A stretch of 64,000 bases of DNA from Paenibacillus sp. FSL W8-0426 (GCF_037969725.1 NZ_CP150203.1:5718001-5782000), one strand, 5' to 3'. Shown: positions 23,886-33,163, numbered from the stretch's first letter. The notes: generated by a model not told the origin, from the letters alone. Program-made: numbers and translations.

Positions 23886-24992
23886 ATGTCTACATTGGTA
23901 ACACCGTTCACGGACAAGAGAATGGCTGAAATCGTCGAGAAAGTACAGAACGGAGTAAGGCTTAGCGTAGAGGACGGCGTTTATCTGTACCAGACGGATG
24001 ACCTGCTAACTCTGGGCCAGCTGGCCAATGAGGCCAACCTGAAGAAAAACGGCAAAAAAGTATATTTCATCGAAAACATGAGCCTGTATTTCACCAACGT
24101 GTGTGAAGCCCACTGCGCCTTTTGCAACTTCCGCAAGGATCAGGGTGAAGAAGGCTCTTATACCTTGTCGGGACAGGAAATGATCGATTACGTAGAACAG
24201 CATATTCATCCCGGCGTACGCGAGTTCCATATTGTAGGCGGACATAACAACCATGTTCCTTTTCAATATTATGTCGATTCCTTGCGTGCATTAAACGAAA
24301 AATATCCGGACGTTACGCTGAAGGCATACACGGCAGCAGAGATCGATTTCTTCACACGCATCAGCGGACTAAGCATTAAGGAAGTGCTTGAGGAGCTGCA
24401 AAAAGCCGGACTTAAATCGCTCACTGGGGGCGGAGCCGAAATTCTCTCCGATGAGTACCGCAAAAAAATGCGCGTGGACAAAGCGAACGTCGATCGTTAT
24501 CTGGAAGTTCACCGCACGGCTCACCTGCTCGGCATGCGGACGCACACCACCATGCTGTATGGTTCGATCGAATCCTATGAGGACCGCGTCAACCATATGG
24601 CCCAAATCCGGGAACTTCAAGACGAAACAAACGGATTCATGGTATTCATTCCGCTGTCCATGCAGCCAAAGAGCAAAAATGCAAGCATCATGCGCCGCAA
24701 CTCGGCGTACGAAGACCTCAAAACGATCGCGATCAGCCGCCTGATGCTGGACAACATCGACCACATCAAAGCCTACTTCATTAATATTGGTCCACAGCTG
24801 ACTCAAGTCGCGCTCGGCTTCGGAGCATCGGATGCGCACGGTACGATCGTACGTGAACGAATCAGTCACGCCGCTGGTGCCCTGACACCCGAAGGGCTGA
24901 CCCGCAAAGAGCTCATCTGGCTGATCAAAGGTGCCGGACGAATCCCGGTGGAACGCGATACCTTCTACAACGAAATCCAAGTATACGAGTAA
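23886..24992 (+). CDS. mqnE: Aminofutalosine synthase MqnE
   Basis: A 368-residue radical SAM enzyme. The cluster motif is CEAHCAFC (CxxxCxxC, about residues 74-81), followed by FRKDQGEEGSYTLS and KAYTAAEIDFF, characteristic of MqnE. It joins the chorismate-derived enol ether with SAM to form aminofutalosine in the futalosine route to menaquinone. AGGAGG lies just upstream of ATG 23886. Presence of this gene supports a lineage that uses the futalosine pathway. Its iron-sulfur cluster ties it functionally to neighbouring erpA. Confidence 0.93.
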   Translation: MSTLVTPFTDKRMAEIVEKVQNGVRLSVEDGVYLYQTDDLLTLGQLANEANLKKNGKKVYFIENMSLYFTNVCEAHCAFCNFRKDQGEEGSYTLSGQEMIDYVEQHIHPGVREFHIVGGHNNHVPFQYYVDSLRALNEKYPDVTLKAYTAAEIDFFTRISGLSIKEVLEELQKAGLKSLTGGGAEILSDEYRKKMRVDKANVDRYLEVHRTAHLLGMRTHTTMLYGSIESYEDRVNHMAQIRELQDETNGFMVFIPLSMQPKSKNASIMRRNSAYEDLKTIAISRLMLDNIDHIKAYFINIGPQLTQVALGFGASDAHGTIVRERISHAAGALTPEGLTRKELIWLIKGAGRIPVERDTFYNEIQVYE

Positions 24993-24997
24993 ACCCG

Positions 24998-25053
24998 AGC
25001 ATCGGGCTCGAGATCCGCTTGACCGAAAAGGGAGCGGATCCCGAACCGATGCT
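24998..25053 (+). terminator. Nested hairpin after mqnE
   Basis: Outer arms AGCATCGG (24998-25005) and CCGATGCT (25046-25053) enclose inner arms GATCCGCT (25012-25019) and AGCGGATC (25033-25040). Only a short TTT follows, so termination may be incomplete. Confidence 0.6.
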
Positions 25054-25222
25054 TTCCATTGGAATAATGCCCCTAATTTGAAAGACCTGAATTTTCGATA
25101 TACTAATTTAGATATACTAATTCAAACCTAAAACAACACATGAGGCAGATCGCCATTATGGCCCTGTGCCTCACGGGTACAGCCCCGCTTCCTGCGGGAC
25201 TGGTGCAGAAAGGAAGCCAATC

Positions 25223-26284
25223 ATGAAAAATTTCGTCATTCTTGGGGGCGGCTACGGCGGCCTCACGATTGCTAAAGAACTTCTGGAAGGCAAAATTCCG
25301 GCAGACACTCAAATCGTTTTGGTGGATCGAAATCCATTCCAAGGGCTGAAGACCGAATATTATGCGCTCGCAGCCGGAACGGTATCGGATTACGACCTCC
25401 GCATTCATTTTCCCGTGCATGAAAAGCTTACCCATCGGTATGGAGAAGTGACGTCGATCAACCTGGAAGCCCGTCAGATCGAATTCGAAGGACAGGACCC
25501 GCTTCCTTACGACAGACTTGTCATCGGGCTTGGTTGTACGGATCGGTTCCACAATACGCCCGGAGCCGAGGAATTCAGCTGTACCATTCAAAGCTTCGGC
25601 AAAACAAGGGAAACTTACCTGCGCTTGAATGAGGTTAAACCTTACGGCCACGTGCACATCGTCGGCGGCGGGCTTAGCGGTGTTGAAGTAGCGGCTGAAC
25701 TGCGCGAAAGCAGACCCGACCTGAATATTACGATCCTCGATCGGGGTGAGCGCGTGTTGTCCGCATTCCCGCAACGCTTGTCCGCTTACGTACATGAATG
25801 GTTCAAAGAACATCAAGTCGAATCGCAGCGCCATGTGGCCATCTCCAGACTGGAGCAAGGCGCCATTTACAATCGCGACGAAGAGATCATGACCGATGCC
25901 GTTGTTTGGACAGCAGGGATTCAGCCGGTCAAAGTCGTGCAGGATCTGAATGTCGCCAAAGACCCGCAGGGCCGTGTCGTCCTGAATGAGTATTATCAAA
26001 TTCCGGAATATACGGATGTATATGTGGTGGGAGACTGTGCCAGCGTGCCATTTGCACCTAGCGGTCAGGCTGCCGAGGTTCAGGGTGAACAGATCGCTCA
26101 TATTCAGCATGCTCTTTGGAAAGGCGAAGAGCCCAAACTTCACCCCCTCAAGCTTCGCGGCACACTCGGCGCACTCGGCAAGAAGGCTGGGTTTGGGCTG
26201 ATGGGCAAAACGTCCATGATGGGACGCGTGCCGCGTATTTTGAAAAGCGGTGTGCTCTGGATGTCTAAACGGCATCTCGGTTAG
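25223..26284 (+). CDS. NADH dehydrogenase-like FAD-dependent oxidoreductase (type II, YumB/YutJ-like)
   Basis: A 353-residue flavoprotein. FAD-binding GGGYGGL is at residues 8-14, NAD-binding VHIVGGGLSGVEVA at about 144-157 and a C-terminal VYVVGDCAS motif at about 270. Such enzymes pass electrons from NADH to the quinone pool. The start at ATG 25223 has AAAGGAAG upstream; the longer frame to 25166 has none. It converges with and overlaps yuzB by 4 bp. Neighbouring menaquinone and iron-sulfur genes fit a respiratory context. Confidence 0.85.
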   Translation: MKNFVILGGGYGGLTIAKELLEGKIPADTQIVLVDRNPFQGLKTEYYALAAGTVSDYDLRIHFPVHEKLTHRYGEVTSINLEARQIEFEGQDPLPYDRLVIGLGCTDRFHNTPGAEEFSCTIQSFGKTRETYLRLNEVKPYGHVHIVGGGLSGVEVAAELRESRPDLNITILDRGERVLSAFPQRLSAYVHEWFKEHQVESQRHVAISRLEQGAIYNRDEEIMTDAVVWTAGIQPVKVVQDLNVAKDPQGRVVLNEYYQIPEYTDVYVVGDCASVPFAPSGQAAEVQGEQIAHIQHALWKGEEPKLHPLKLRGTLGALGKKAGFGLMGKTSMMGRVPRILKSGVLWMSKRHLG

Positions 26285-26535
26285 TCAAGATCCAGCTCGT
26301 CCCAGGCGTCCGCTTCGGCAATTTTGGCCAATATGGCGTTATACAGATCTTCCACTTTGTCCGTGATGACAAGCTCGCCATTCACCAAAGCAAAAGGAGT
26401 CATGTAACATTGGCCGCAATTGCTGAGGCACCCGTACTCGATGACGTCAAAGTCAGGATTTTCTTCCAGCATGTCCATCACTTCATCGGTACCGAAATGC
26501 ATATTATTGGCACAAAATTCAATAATCGGTCTCAT
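26281..26535 (-). CDS. yuzB: YuzB family protein (DUF1450)
   Basis: An 84-residue protein with FCANNMH and YGCLSNCGQCY motifs, giving four cysteines typical of the YuzB/DUF1450 family and reminiscent of thioredoxin-like ferredoxins. AGGTGA precedes ATG 26535. In Bacillus, yuzB sits near yutI (nfu) and ndh-type genes, as it does here. Biochemical role unknown; the cysteines suggest metal or cluster binding. Confidence 0.88.
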   Translation of the reverse strand: MRPIIEFCANNMHFGTDEVMDMLEENPDFDVIEYGCLSNCGQCYMTPFALVNGELVITDKVEDLYNAILAKIAEADAWDELDLD

Positions 26536-26563
26536 TTGTTGTTCACCTGCTTGCTTTGACCAT

Positions 26564-26591
26564 TTGAATTTATGGCCATTTGTAATATAAT
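26564..26591 (+). promoter_or_regulatory. Promoter of the nfu gene
   Basis: TTGAAT (26564-26569), 16-nt spacer and TATAAT (26586-26591), 25 bp before the ATG. Confidence 0.6.
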
Positions 26592-26615
26592 ATATGAAGG
26601 AAAGGAGTTGAAAAT

Positions 26616-26861
26616 ATGAGCGAAAACGCACAAAGCACCATGTACGATGAGGTATCCGACGTGCTTGACAAACTTCGTCCGTTCCTGCAGCGCGATGGCG
26701 GTGACGTGGAACTGGTCGACGTGGAGGACGGCATCGTGAAGCTGAAACTGGTCGGTGCCTGCGGCAGCTGCCCAAGCTCCACCATTACATTGAAAGCCGG
26801 GATTGAACGCGCCCTTCTTGAAGAAGTTGACGGTGTGGAAGAAGTTGTCCAAGTATTCTAA
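26616..26861 (+). CDS. NifU-like iron-sulfur scaffold (Nfu)
   Basis: An 81-residue NifU C-terminal-domain protein. [20 protein letters not shown] and the cluster-binding motif GACGSCPSS (CxxC) are clear. It carries 4Fe-4S clusters to client enzymes. AAAGGAG precedes ATG 26616. It corresponds to Bacillus YutI and forms an iron-sulfur neighbourhood with erpA, yuzB and the flavoprotein. Confidence 0.92.
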   Translation: MSENAQSTMYDEVSDVLDKLRPFLQRDGGDVELVDVEDGIVKLKLVGACGSCPSSTITLKAGIERALLEEVDGVEEVVQVF

Positions 26862-26885
26862 TCAATCCTTCACGAAATAAACCTC

Positions 26886-26924
26886 AAGAGCCTTTCGCTT
26901 CTTATGAAGCGGAGGCTCTTTTTT
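26886..26924 (+). terminator. Terminator after nfu
   Basis: AAGAGCCTTTCGCTTC pairs with GAAGCGGAGGCTCTT with minor mismatches, then TTTTTT. Confidence 0.85.
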
Positions 26925-26994
26925 CGCCTTGCGTCACGGAACTGTACTCCTGACCAGCCAAGCGGAAACATTTATTACAACGCCTGCGCTCGCA

Positions 26995-27801
26995 TCACTC
27001 GCTTTTCCCGGCCTCATGCTGCTCTGCATCTTCGCGCCAAATATTAGGGCGGATCGGATCCAGGCCGCCGGATACATCCATAATGTTTCCGGTAATGAAA
27101 TCGGAGTGATCCTCGCACAGATACGTGATTACGCGTGCGATATCCTCCCCGCTTCCCGGGCGCCCTCTCGGTGTTTCTTCATCCTTGATTTCCCGGATTT
27201 CATCGATCGTTTTTTCTTTGTTCGCGCCGCGAATGTCGCCAGGGCATACCATATTCACCGTGATCCCATATGGCGCTTCTTCCACGGCAAGCGTCTTCGT
27301 AAACGAAACCAGGCCTACCTTGGCCGCTGCATAAACCGCGCGATGGGGCCATGATCTGGCCTCTCCTGCATGGCTAAAGCCGAAATGAATGATCCTTCCC
27401 CACTTCTTGCGCCGCATCTCCGGGAGCACGAGCTGGTCCAGCAGCATGGGCCCGAGCAAATTGCCTTGCACAAGCATCTGGATTTCGGCTGCGGAGTAAT
27501 CGGCAAACCATCTGCGTTCCCGGACAAACGGTCCCGCATTGTTTATAAGTATATCAATATCGCCCAGCTGATTTTGCACACGTGCGATCAGCCTGGTAAT
27601 GTCTGTCGGTTGTGAAATATCGGCCTGCACCGCGATACAGCGCACGCCTGTGGACATAATCTGGGATTGAAGGCTTTCGGCCTCGCTTTGGCTGTGCACA
27701 TAATTCAGAGCAATGTGGCATCCCTGTTCCGCCAGGCGCAGTGCCGTCATTTTGCCAAGACCTTTGGCACTTCCCGTTATGAGGGCCACTTTACCTTTCA
27801 C
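26995..27801 (-). CDS. Short-chain dehydrogenase/reductase
   Basis: A classical SDR of about 268 residues. The Rossmann motif TGSAKGLG is near residue 9, NNAG near 87 and the catalytic YAAAK near 156, with a serine about 14 residues before. GTG 27801 is 8 nt after the purine-rich site; the ATG at 27807 is directly adjacent to it and less likely. The C-terminus after VSGGLDP is acidic. Substrate unknown; FabG-like enzymes are closest in outline. Confidence 0.85.
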   Translation of the reverse strand: MKGKVALITGSAKGLGKMTALRLAEQGCHIALNYVHSQSEAESLQSQIMSTGVRCIAVQADISQPTDITRLIARVQNQLGDIDILINNAGPFVRERRWFADYSAAEIQMLVQGNLLGPMLLDQLVLPEMRRKKWGRIIHFGFSHAGEARSWPHRAVYAAAKVGLVSFTKTLAVEEAPYGITVNMVCPGDIRGANKEKTIDEIREIKDEETPRGRPGSGEDIARVITYLCEDHSDFITGNIMDVSGGLDPIRPNIWREDAEQHEAGKSE

Positions 27802-28144
27802 GTCCATCCCCCTCTTCCAAGAACACAGTCACTCATTCAGTATAAAAGATTTGACGTTCCCTCACAACTTCCCCATCTCCAAATGCTCTTGCATATATTT
27901 GCAAAAAATCATTGGAGCGGGGACGATCCTCATATGTTGTCCATTCACAAAATAAAACCGTGTAGGACTTTAGAAGGAAATATAACCCCAATTTTCCAAT
28001 TATCCCTTGATTAATGTATGAGGTATATGTTAATTTCGATAAGTCATTATTTTCTATACAGAAAAAGACATAATACATACGCTCATGCTAGGCTGTAATC
28101 AGCACTTTCCTGCCCAGGCATGGGGCCCTCGAAAGGAATCCGAA
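27802..28144. other. Intergenic region between SDR and DUF2167 genes
   Basis: About 340 bp between divergent genes, without a supported gene. It is AT-rich around 27990-28080 where promoters for either side may lie; no confident box pair could be assigned. Confidence 0.4.
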
Positions 28145-29155
28145 ATGAAAAACAACAAAAGATGGTTGACCTCCCTTGTCGCCCTTATGCTGGTGACCGC
28201 TTTGCAATTTCCGCTCGCTCTCACGGCGTCTGCCGAAAGTGCTGCCGACAGCACCGCAGATGACTATGAATGGATTGACGGTCCTGCCACCGTATCGCTG
28301 GATGACAAAGCCACCCTCCAAATCGCACCCGGCCTGACTTATTTGGACGCAACCAATACGAAACGTTTTATGGAAGATACGGAATCATTTCCGAACGGCA
28401 CTGAAATCGGAAGCCTATACGGCGAAGGCGAGCAGTCCAGCTGGTATGTCATTTTCGAATACAACGACACGGGACATATCGATGATAGCGACAAAGACAA
28501 TCTGGATGCCGAAGAGCTTCTCGACAGCTACAAACGCGGTACCGAGGAGCAGAACGAAAAGTCTTCTCCGGAAAATCGGCTCTACATCACCGGTTGGGAA
28601 ATCGAGCCTGCTTACGAGAGTGCGAAACATCAGTTGATTTACTCTCTTGGCGCGAAGGACGCGGCGCAACAACCGATTGTCAACTATAACGTAAACGTAC
28701 TGACACGCGAAGGATATATCGGCGTGATTCTCATTACGGATACCGCCCATTTCGAACAAAATCGCAAGCAGTTCGAGGAAAGCGTGCTTGGGCAGCTTCA
28801 TGTTAACGCTGGCGAGAAATACGAGGAATTCGACGAGTCGGTCGACAAATCTTCCGAGCTGGGGCTAACCGGCCTGATTCTAGGGGGCGCCGGGGTTGCC
28901 GTAGCCAAGAAATTAGGATTGCTGCTATTGCTGAAAAAAGGATGGTTCGTCATCGTGGCCGCCATCGTCGGTATATTCGGATGGCTTCGCCGCAAATTGA
29001 CGGGAAGAAAAAATCCTACGGATGCACATGGACAACAGGATGAACTTACGCCGACTGACGAAGCCTATCAACAAGTTGCGGCCGGACAACAGTCTACCAA
29101 TCCGGATGATTCATCACCGAAAGATCGTTCCAAACCGGATTTGGAAAAAAGATAA
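28145..29155 (+). CDS. DUF2167 membrane protein
   Basis: A 336-residue protein with a signal peptide (MKNNKRWLTSLVALMLVTAL, cleavage near TASA). The DUF2167-type outer domain contains GTEIGSLYG, WYVIFEYNDTGHI and LNAGIV-like repeats. Near the C-terminus are two hydrophobic segments (about 240-285) and a polar glutamine-rich tail. Start 28145 follows AAAGGA. DUF2167 proteins are exported membrane-anchored proteins of unknown function, often linked to envelope stress. Confidence 0.75.
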   Translation: MKNNKRWLTSLVALMLVTALQFPLALTASAESAADSTADDYEWIDGPATVSLDDKATLQIAPGLTYLDATNTKRFMEDTESFPNGTEIGSLYGEGEQSSWYVIFEYNDTGHIDDSDKDNLDAEELLDSYKRGTEEQNEKSSPENRLYITGWEIEPAYESAKHQLIYSLGAKDAAQQPIVNYNVNVLTREGYIGVILITDTAHFEQNRKQFEESVLGQLHVNAGEKYEEFDESVDKSSELGLTGLILGGAGVAVAKKLGLLLLLKKGWFVIVAAIVGIFGWLRRKLTGRKNPTDAHGQQDELTPTDEAYQQVAAGQQSTNPDDSSPKDRSKPDLEKR

Positions 29156-29188
29156 ATTGCATCAATGCATCTCTATGACCATACACAA

Positions 29189-29231
29189 AAACAAGCCGAC
29201 GTCGCTTGAACAGCGATGAACGGCTTGTTTG
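29189..29231. terminator. Bidirectional terminator between DUF2167 and metQ
   Basis: AACAAGCCG and CGGCTTGTT arms around a loop with its own short stem, flanked by AAAA and TTT on both strands. It lies between converging genes. Confidence 0.8.
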
Positions 29232-29245
29232 ATTTGCGCATCTAT

Positions 29246-30082
29246 TTAGAATGCAGGTTCCACTGCGCCTTTGTAACGTTCTTTGATGAATGTTTTGACG
29301 GTTTCGGAGTTCAGTGCGGCTGCCAATTTTTTGATGGCATCTGCATCCTTGTTATCTTCACGCGCAACCAAAATGTTGGCATACGGATTGCCTTGCAAAT
29401 CTTCGATCAACAGGGAATCCTTCTCCGGATTCAGGTTGGCTTCCAACGCATAGTTGGCATTAATGAAGACCAGATCGGCTTCATCCAGTTGACGAGGCAT
29501 CATGGCCGCATCAAGCGTGATGAATTCCAGGTTTTTCGGATTAGCCGTAATATCCTGCACTGTAGACGAGATGTTGTTGTTGTCCTTCAACGTGATCAAG
29601 CCTTTTTTGGCCAGCAGCAGCAATGCACGTCCGCCGTTGGACGGATCATTCGGAATCGCTACTTTCGCTCCGTCCTGAAGCTCATCCAGCGATTTGATTT
29701 TTTTGGAGTATCCCGCAAACGGCTCAACGTGCACCGGAGTTACGGAAACAAGATTGAATCCGCGTGCTTTGTTCTCCTCATCCAGGTACGGCTGATGCTG
29801 GAAGAAGTTCGCATCCAGTTGTTTGTCGGCGAGCTGTTGGTTCGGCAGAACGTAATCGTTGAACGTTACGATTTGCAAACGGATGCCTTCGGCCTCCAAT
29901 TCGGGTTTGATGGCTTCCAGAATTTCGGCATGCGGCGTAGGCGAAGCTCCGACTTTCAATTCAACAGTACGTGGAGCGCCTCCTGCGTTATCTGCGCCGC
30001 TGTCGGCATCCTTGTTGTTGCCGCATGCCGCAAGGACCGCGATCATCATCAGGCTCAGCAAAGCGATGGACCATTTTTTCAT
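29246..30082 (-). CDS. metQ: Methionine ABC transporter substrate-binding lipoprotein MetQ
   Basis: A 278-residue NlpA/MetQ lipoprotein: lipobox VLAAC at residues 16-20, then KVGASPTPHAEILE and the ligand-binding stretch FFQHQPYLDEEN typical of MetQ. It captures methionine outside the membrane. Last gene of metNIQ, 37 bp after metI. A SAM riboswitch upstream of metN controls the operon. Confidence 0.93.
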   Translation of the reverse strand: MKKWSIALLSLMMIAVLAACGNNKDADSGADNAGGAPRTVELKVGASPTPHAEILEAIKPELEAEGIRLQIVTFNDYVLPNQQLADKQLDANFFQHQPYLDEENKARGFNLVSVTPVHVEPFAGYSKKIKSLDELQDGAKVAIPNDPSNGGRALLLLAKKGLITLKDNNNISSTVQDITANPKNLEFITLDAAMMPRQLDEADLVFINANYALEANLNPEKDSLLIEDLQGNPYANILVAREDNKDADAIKKLAAALNSETVKTFIKERYKGAVEPAF

Positions 30083-30119
30083 GTGTAAAACCCCTTCTCC
30101 TTAAAATTTGATCTATGTG

Positions 30120-30779
30120 TTATTTCCGGGTGAACTTTTTGACGAGACGATCGCCGCCCATTTGCAGCAATTGCACAAGAATAATCATCAAAATGACGGC
30201 CACGATCATGATTTCCGTTTGATATCGGTAGTATCCGTAGTTGATCGCCAGCGTACCCAACCCGCCGCCGCCAACCATGCCCGCCATTGCCGTGTACGAT
30301 ACCAGGGTCACGATCGTAATCGTAACGCCTGCCAGCAAACCTGGCAGTGCCTCGGGCAGCAATACCCGACGGACGATTTGGCCTGTAGAAGCACCCATGG
30401 ACTGAGCGGCTTCAATGACGCCGCGATCCACTTCGCGCAGCGTCGTTTCCACCAATCGCGCAAAATACGGGGCAGCCGCAATAACCAACGGAGGAATGGT
30501 GCCCAGCACGCCGGTTGCCGTTCCAACCAAAGCTCGGGTGAACGGAATAAGAGCAACAATCAAAATAATGAATGGAACCGACCGAAGAATGTTAACGATA
30601 ATAGAGAGAATGGTATATAAAATCTTGACTTGCGACGAAGCCGAGCGTGCTGTCATGAACAGCAAAACGCCAAGCGGCAAACCGATAATAACCGTGAACA
30701 GGCCGGACGCCCCTAGAATCTGCAACGTTTCAACGGTAGCCTGGCTGATCTCTTCCCATCGAATGCTTGAAAAATCCAT
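30120..30779 (-). CDS. metI: Methionine ABC transporter permease MetI
   Basis: A 219-residue five-helix permease with the EAA-loop sequence EAAQSMGASTGQIVRRVLLPEALPG (residues about 132-156) that contacts the ATPase. Family length is about 215-225. It overlaps the metN stop by 1 bp. Forms the channel of the methionine importer. Confidence 0.94.
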   Translation of the reverse strand: MDFSSIRWEEISQATVETLQILGASGLFTVIIGLPLGVLLFMTARSASSQVKILYTILSIIVNILRSVPFIILIVALIPFTRALVGTATGVLGTIPPLVIAAAPYFARLVETTLREVDRGVIEAAQSMGASTGQIVRRVLLPEALPGLLAGVTITIVTLVSYTAMAGMVGGGGLGTLAINYGYYRYQTEIMIVAVILMIILVQLLQMGGDRLVKKFTRK

Positions 30780-31807
30780 TATTGTAGCACCTCCACATCA
30801 AGCCCCTGCTCGACCAGTTCGTTCATCGTCTGCCTGATGGAAGCAGGCTCGCCCTCAAACCTTACCGTCAATTGTCCGTAAGGAACTTGTTTGATGGTCG
30901 AAATCGTGCCTTGCAAAATGGCAAAATCGACGCCTGTTTTGCGGACCGTTCTGGACAGAATGGCTTCATATGTCTTTTCTCCCAGAAAAGAGATTCTCAC
31001 CAGTTGGGAAGCTCCGTTAGCCAATGCGTCACCTTTGACCGGTGCACTGACTGCCAACAGCTCCGCCGAGGCATCGTCCCGCTGGATGAAATCGCGGGTG
31101 ACCTCATGCTGCGGCTTGAGAAATACTTCCGTTACCGGCCCTTGCTCCACGATGCCTCCCTGGTGAATGACCGCCACACGATCGCATATGCTCTGGATGA
31201 CATGCATTTCATGCGTAATCAGTACGATCGTAAGATCGTACTTCTCGTTAATGTCCAGCAGCAGCTTCAAAATGGAGGCCGTCGTCTGCGGATCAAGCGC
31301 CGAGGTCGCTTCATCGCAAAGCAGGACCGCCGGATCGCTGGCCAGCGCGCGGGCAATGCCTACCCTTTGCTTCTGTCCGCCTGAGAGTTGGGCAGGATAC
31401 TTGCCGCTGTGGTCTTCCAACCCGACCAGAGAAAGCATCTCTTTGACCTTGCGGTCGATCTCCGCCTTGGGTGCATTGGCCAACTTGAGCGGAAATGCCA
31501 CATTGTCGTACACCGTCGCGGATGACAGGAGGTTGAAATGCTGAAAGATCATGCCGATTTTGCGGCGTTGCTTCTGAAGCCCCTGTTTCCCAAGCTCCGT
31601 TAAATTGACGCCGTCGACCCACACTTCGCCGCTCGTCGGCCGTTCCAGCAAATTCATGCAGCGAATCAACGTGCTTTTTCCCGCCCCAGAGTGGCCGATA
31701 ATGCCGAAAATCTCGCCTTTTTGAATGGTCAGGTCGAGTTCGGCTAACGCTGTCGTTGCTTTGGCGCCTTTGCCGTATGTTTTGGTTAATGCCTTTAATT
31801 CAATCAA
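30779..31807 (-). CDS. metN: Methionine ABC transporter ATPase MetN
   Basis: A 342-residue ATPase: Walker A GHSGAGKST (about 38-46), Q-loop FQHFNLL, signature LSGGQKQR (about 140), Walker B VLLCDEAT. The C-terminal 75 residues form the NIL regulatory domain that binds methionine and inhibits transport. The start is TTG 31807, with GGAG 8 nt upstream. First gene of the operon. Confidence 0.94.
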   Translation of the reverse strand: MIELKALTKTYGKGAKATTALAELDLTIQKGEIFGIIGHSGAGKSTLIRCMNLLERPTSGEVWVDGVNLTELGKQGLQKQRRKIGMIFQHFNLLSSATVYDNVAFPLKLANAPKAEIDRKVKEMLSLVGLEDHSGKYPAQLSGGQKQRVGIARALASDPAVLLCDEATSALDPQTTASILKLLLDINEKYDLTIVLITHEMHVIQSICDRVAVIHQGGIVEQGPVTEVFLKPQHEVTRDFIQRDDASAELLAVSAPVKGDALANGASQLVRISFLGEKTYEAILSRTVRKTGVDFAILQGTISTIKQVPYGQLTVRFEGEPASIRQTMNELVEQGLDVEVLQ

Positions 31808-31984
31808 AATAGCTTCTCCTTCCCGCCATTACATGTATCTTTACCCGAAAGGCTGGAAAAACTCCTTCGGACGCCGAGAAAAACGACTTTAGTCATATCT
31901 CCCGAGCAAACCGATCATCGTTTGGCGAGTAATCATAAACCTGTATTGCAAGCAGATCCTTCCAATCTGCATTCTCCCCGAACC

Positions 31985-32174
31985 AAAAAAGAGCCCCTCT
32001 GCAGAAAAAAGGGCTCTTTGCGTGAAAGATTATGCCTTCTCATCTGCCAAAATCGTGCTCTGCACCATTTTGTAGGAATTAGCACCTAACATCTATAAAG
32101 AATGACATCGTGTCACACCCCATAAATCGGTTGCCGGGCTTCATCGGGCCTGTCCCTCCGCCGCTCTCGATAAG
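31985..32174 (-). ncRNA. SAM riboswitch (S-box) with terminator, upstream of metNIQ
   Basis: Read leftward from 32174, the RNA begins with a CTTATCGAGAGCGGCGGAGG box and continues with GGACAGGCCCGATGAAGCC and GGCAACC, which are conserved S-box core segments. It ends in a strong terminator hairpin (AAGAGCCC/GGGCTCTT, 31985-32020) followed by T. High SAM would favour the terminator and shut off methionine import. Confidence 0.93.
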
Positions 32175-32212
32175 AATATATGATTTTTAATCAGTATTGA
32201 ATATAGGAACTC

Positions 32213-32241
32213 AGTATAATCCAAGTATTCCGGTTTGTCAA
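32213..32241 (-). promoter_or_regulatory. Promoter of the metNIQ riboswitch RNA
   Basis: Read leftward: TTGACA (32236-32241), 17-nt spacer, TATACT (32213-32218). Transcription would begin about 30 bp before the S-box. Confidence 0.85.
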
Positions 32242-32257
32242 AGGTAAATATTACACC

Positions 32258-32992
32258 CTAATGGGTGCTGTTTTTGCGATTCAAGCCGTGCTCACGCCAC
32301 AAGGCATTAATGTAGCCATAAGCCGTCTTGATGGTTTCGCACACCATGTCCGTTCCTTGCCTGAGCTCATGAAGATGCTGGTCCAGATCCTCCAGCTGCA
32401 CTTTGCCCTGCAGCGTTTGATGCAGCTGCCACAGGTCATCTTGCATCTCCCAGTTCATGTAATGAATCTCCATGTTGCGTCGCTTGCGCAATCGGCTCAT
32501 CGGTTCGCGGTATTTTTCTTTGATCCGGATCAGCGCTTCGGCCAAATCGGCATGAACTTTAGCATAGCCGAACTGCCTGAGTACTGTAAAGTAGGAAAAG
32601 TGGGCTTTGACCTTTGAGGTATTCAGGTCGAAAATTTCGTTGATGACCGTTCCGGTTTTGTCCAAAATGGCGAAACAGCGAATGAAGCCGTCCTTATAGA
32701 AATATACGTAGCGCGCATATTCCGCCTTTTCGGCAGCGGTCATGTCTTCCGTAGAGCCTGCTTTCACCTTTTTCCGAAAATGGGAAGCCGCAAAACAGCT
32801 TTGCTCCAATTCATCCAGCGAGGATATCAAACCTTGGGTCCAAACATACAGTTTGCGGTAATCATGCGTCGGGTCCTGATTCAGGTCCAACTGTCGCTGC
32901 AGGAGCCCCAGCGTTTCCACCATCGCTTCGATCGCTTCTTCCAGAACGCCTTCATTCCGGCGCGGGGGTTCACCCAGTAGTGTTCGCAGCAT
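32258..32992 (-). CDS. HEPN-domain-like protein (Cthe_2314-type) with RNxxxH motif
   Basis: A 244-residue all-helical soluble protein. ATG 32992 is chosen because GGAGG is 7 nt upstream; ATG 32998 is only 1 nt away from it. Near residue 190 it contains RRNMEIHY, which is the RNxxxH catalytic motif of HEPN ribonucleases. The overall pattern resembles the Cthe_2314-like HEPN family from Firmicutes, recalled rather than searched. It may be an RNase or RNA-binding protein; no antitoxin neighbour is visible. Confidence 0.65.
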   Translation of the reverse strand: MLRTLLGEPPRRNEGVLEEAIEAMVETLGLLQRQLDLNQDPTHDYRKLYVWTQGLISSLDELEQSCFAASHFRKKVKAGSTEDMTAAEKAEYARYVYFYKDGFIRCFAILDKTGTVINEIFDLNTSKVKAHFSYFTVLRQFGYAKVHADLAEALIRIKEKYREPMSRLRKRRNMEIHYMNWEMQDDLWQLHQTLQGKVQLEDLDQHLHELRQGTDMVCETIKTAYGYINALWREHGLNRKNSTH

Positions 32993-33116
32993 GAGCATGC
33001 CTCCTCTTGTCCAATCTGTCTCAACCACCCAACTTAAGCATAACCCCAACCGGAGACCGAGTAAACGCACAGCGCTATTGCACCATAGCGTACCCGAATC
33101 CGGTGCGGATCAAACA

Positions 33117-33163
33117 AAATCCACCCGCATCCGTGACGATGCATCACGAGGGCAGGTGGACTT
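33117..33163 (-). terminator. Terminator of ctaA
   Basis: Read leftward: GTCCACCTGC pairs with GCGGGTGGAT over a long loop with an inner stem, then TTTTG. Confidence 0.7.

Noticed and set aside
25103..26275. Long leftward 390-codon frame opposite the flavoprotein gene
   Set aside because: Shadow of the real gene; no domain or ribosome site.
29216..30088. Long rightward frame opposite metQ
   Set aside because: Shadow of metQ, which has a lipobox and family motifs.
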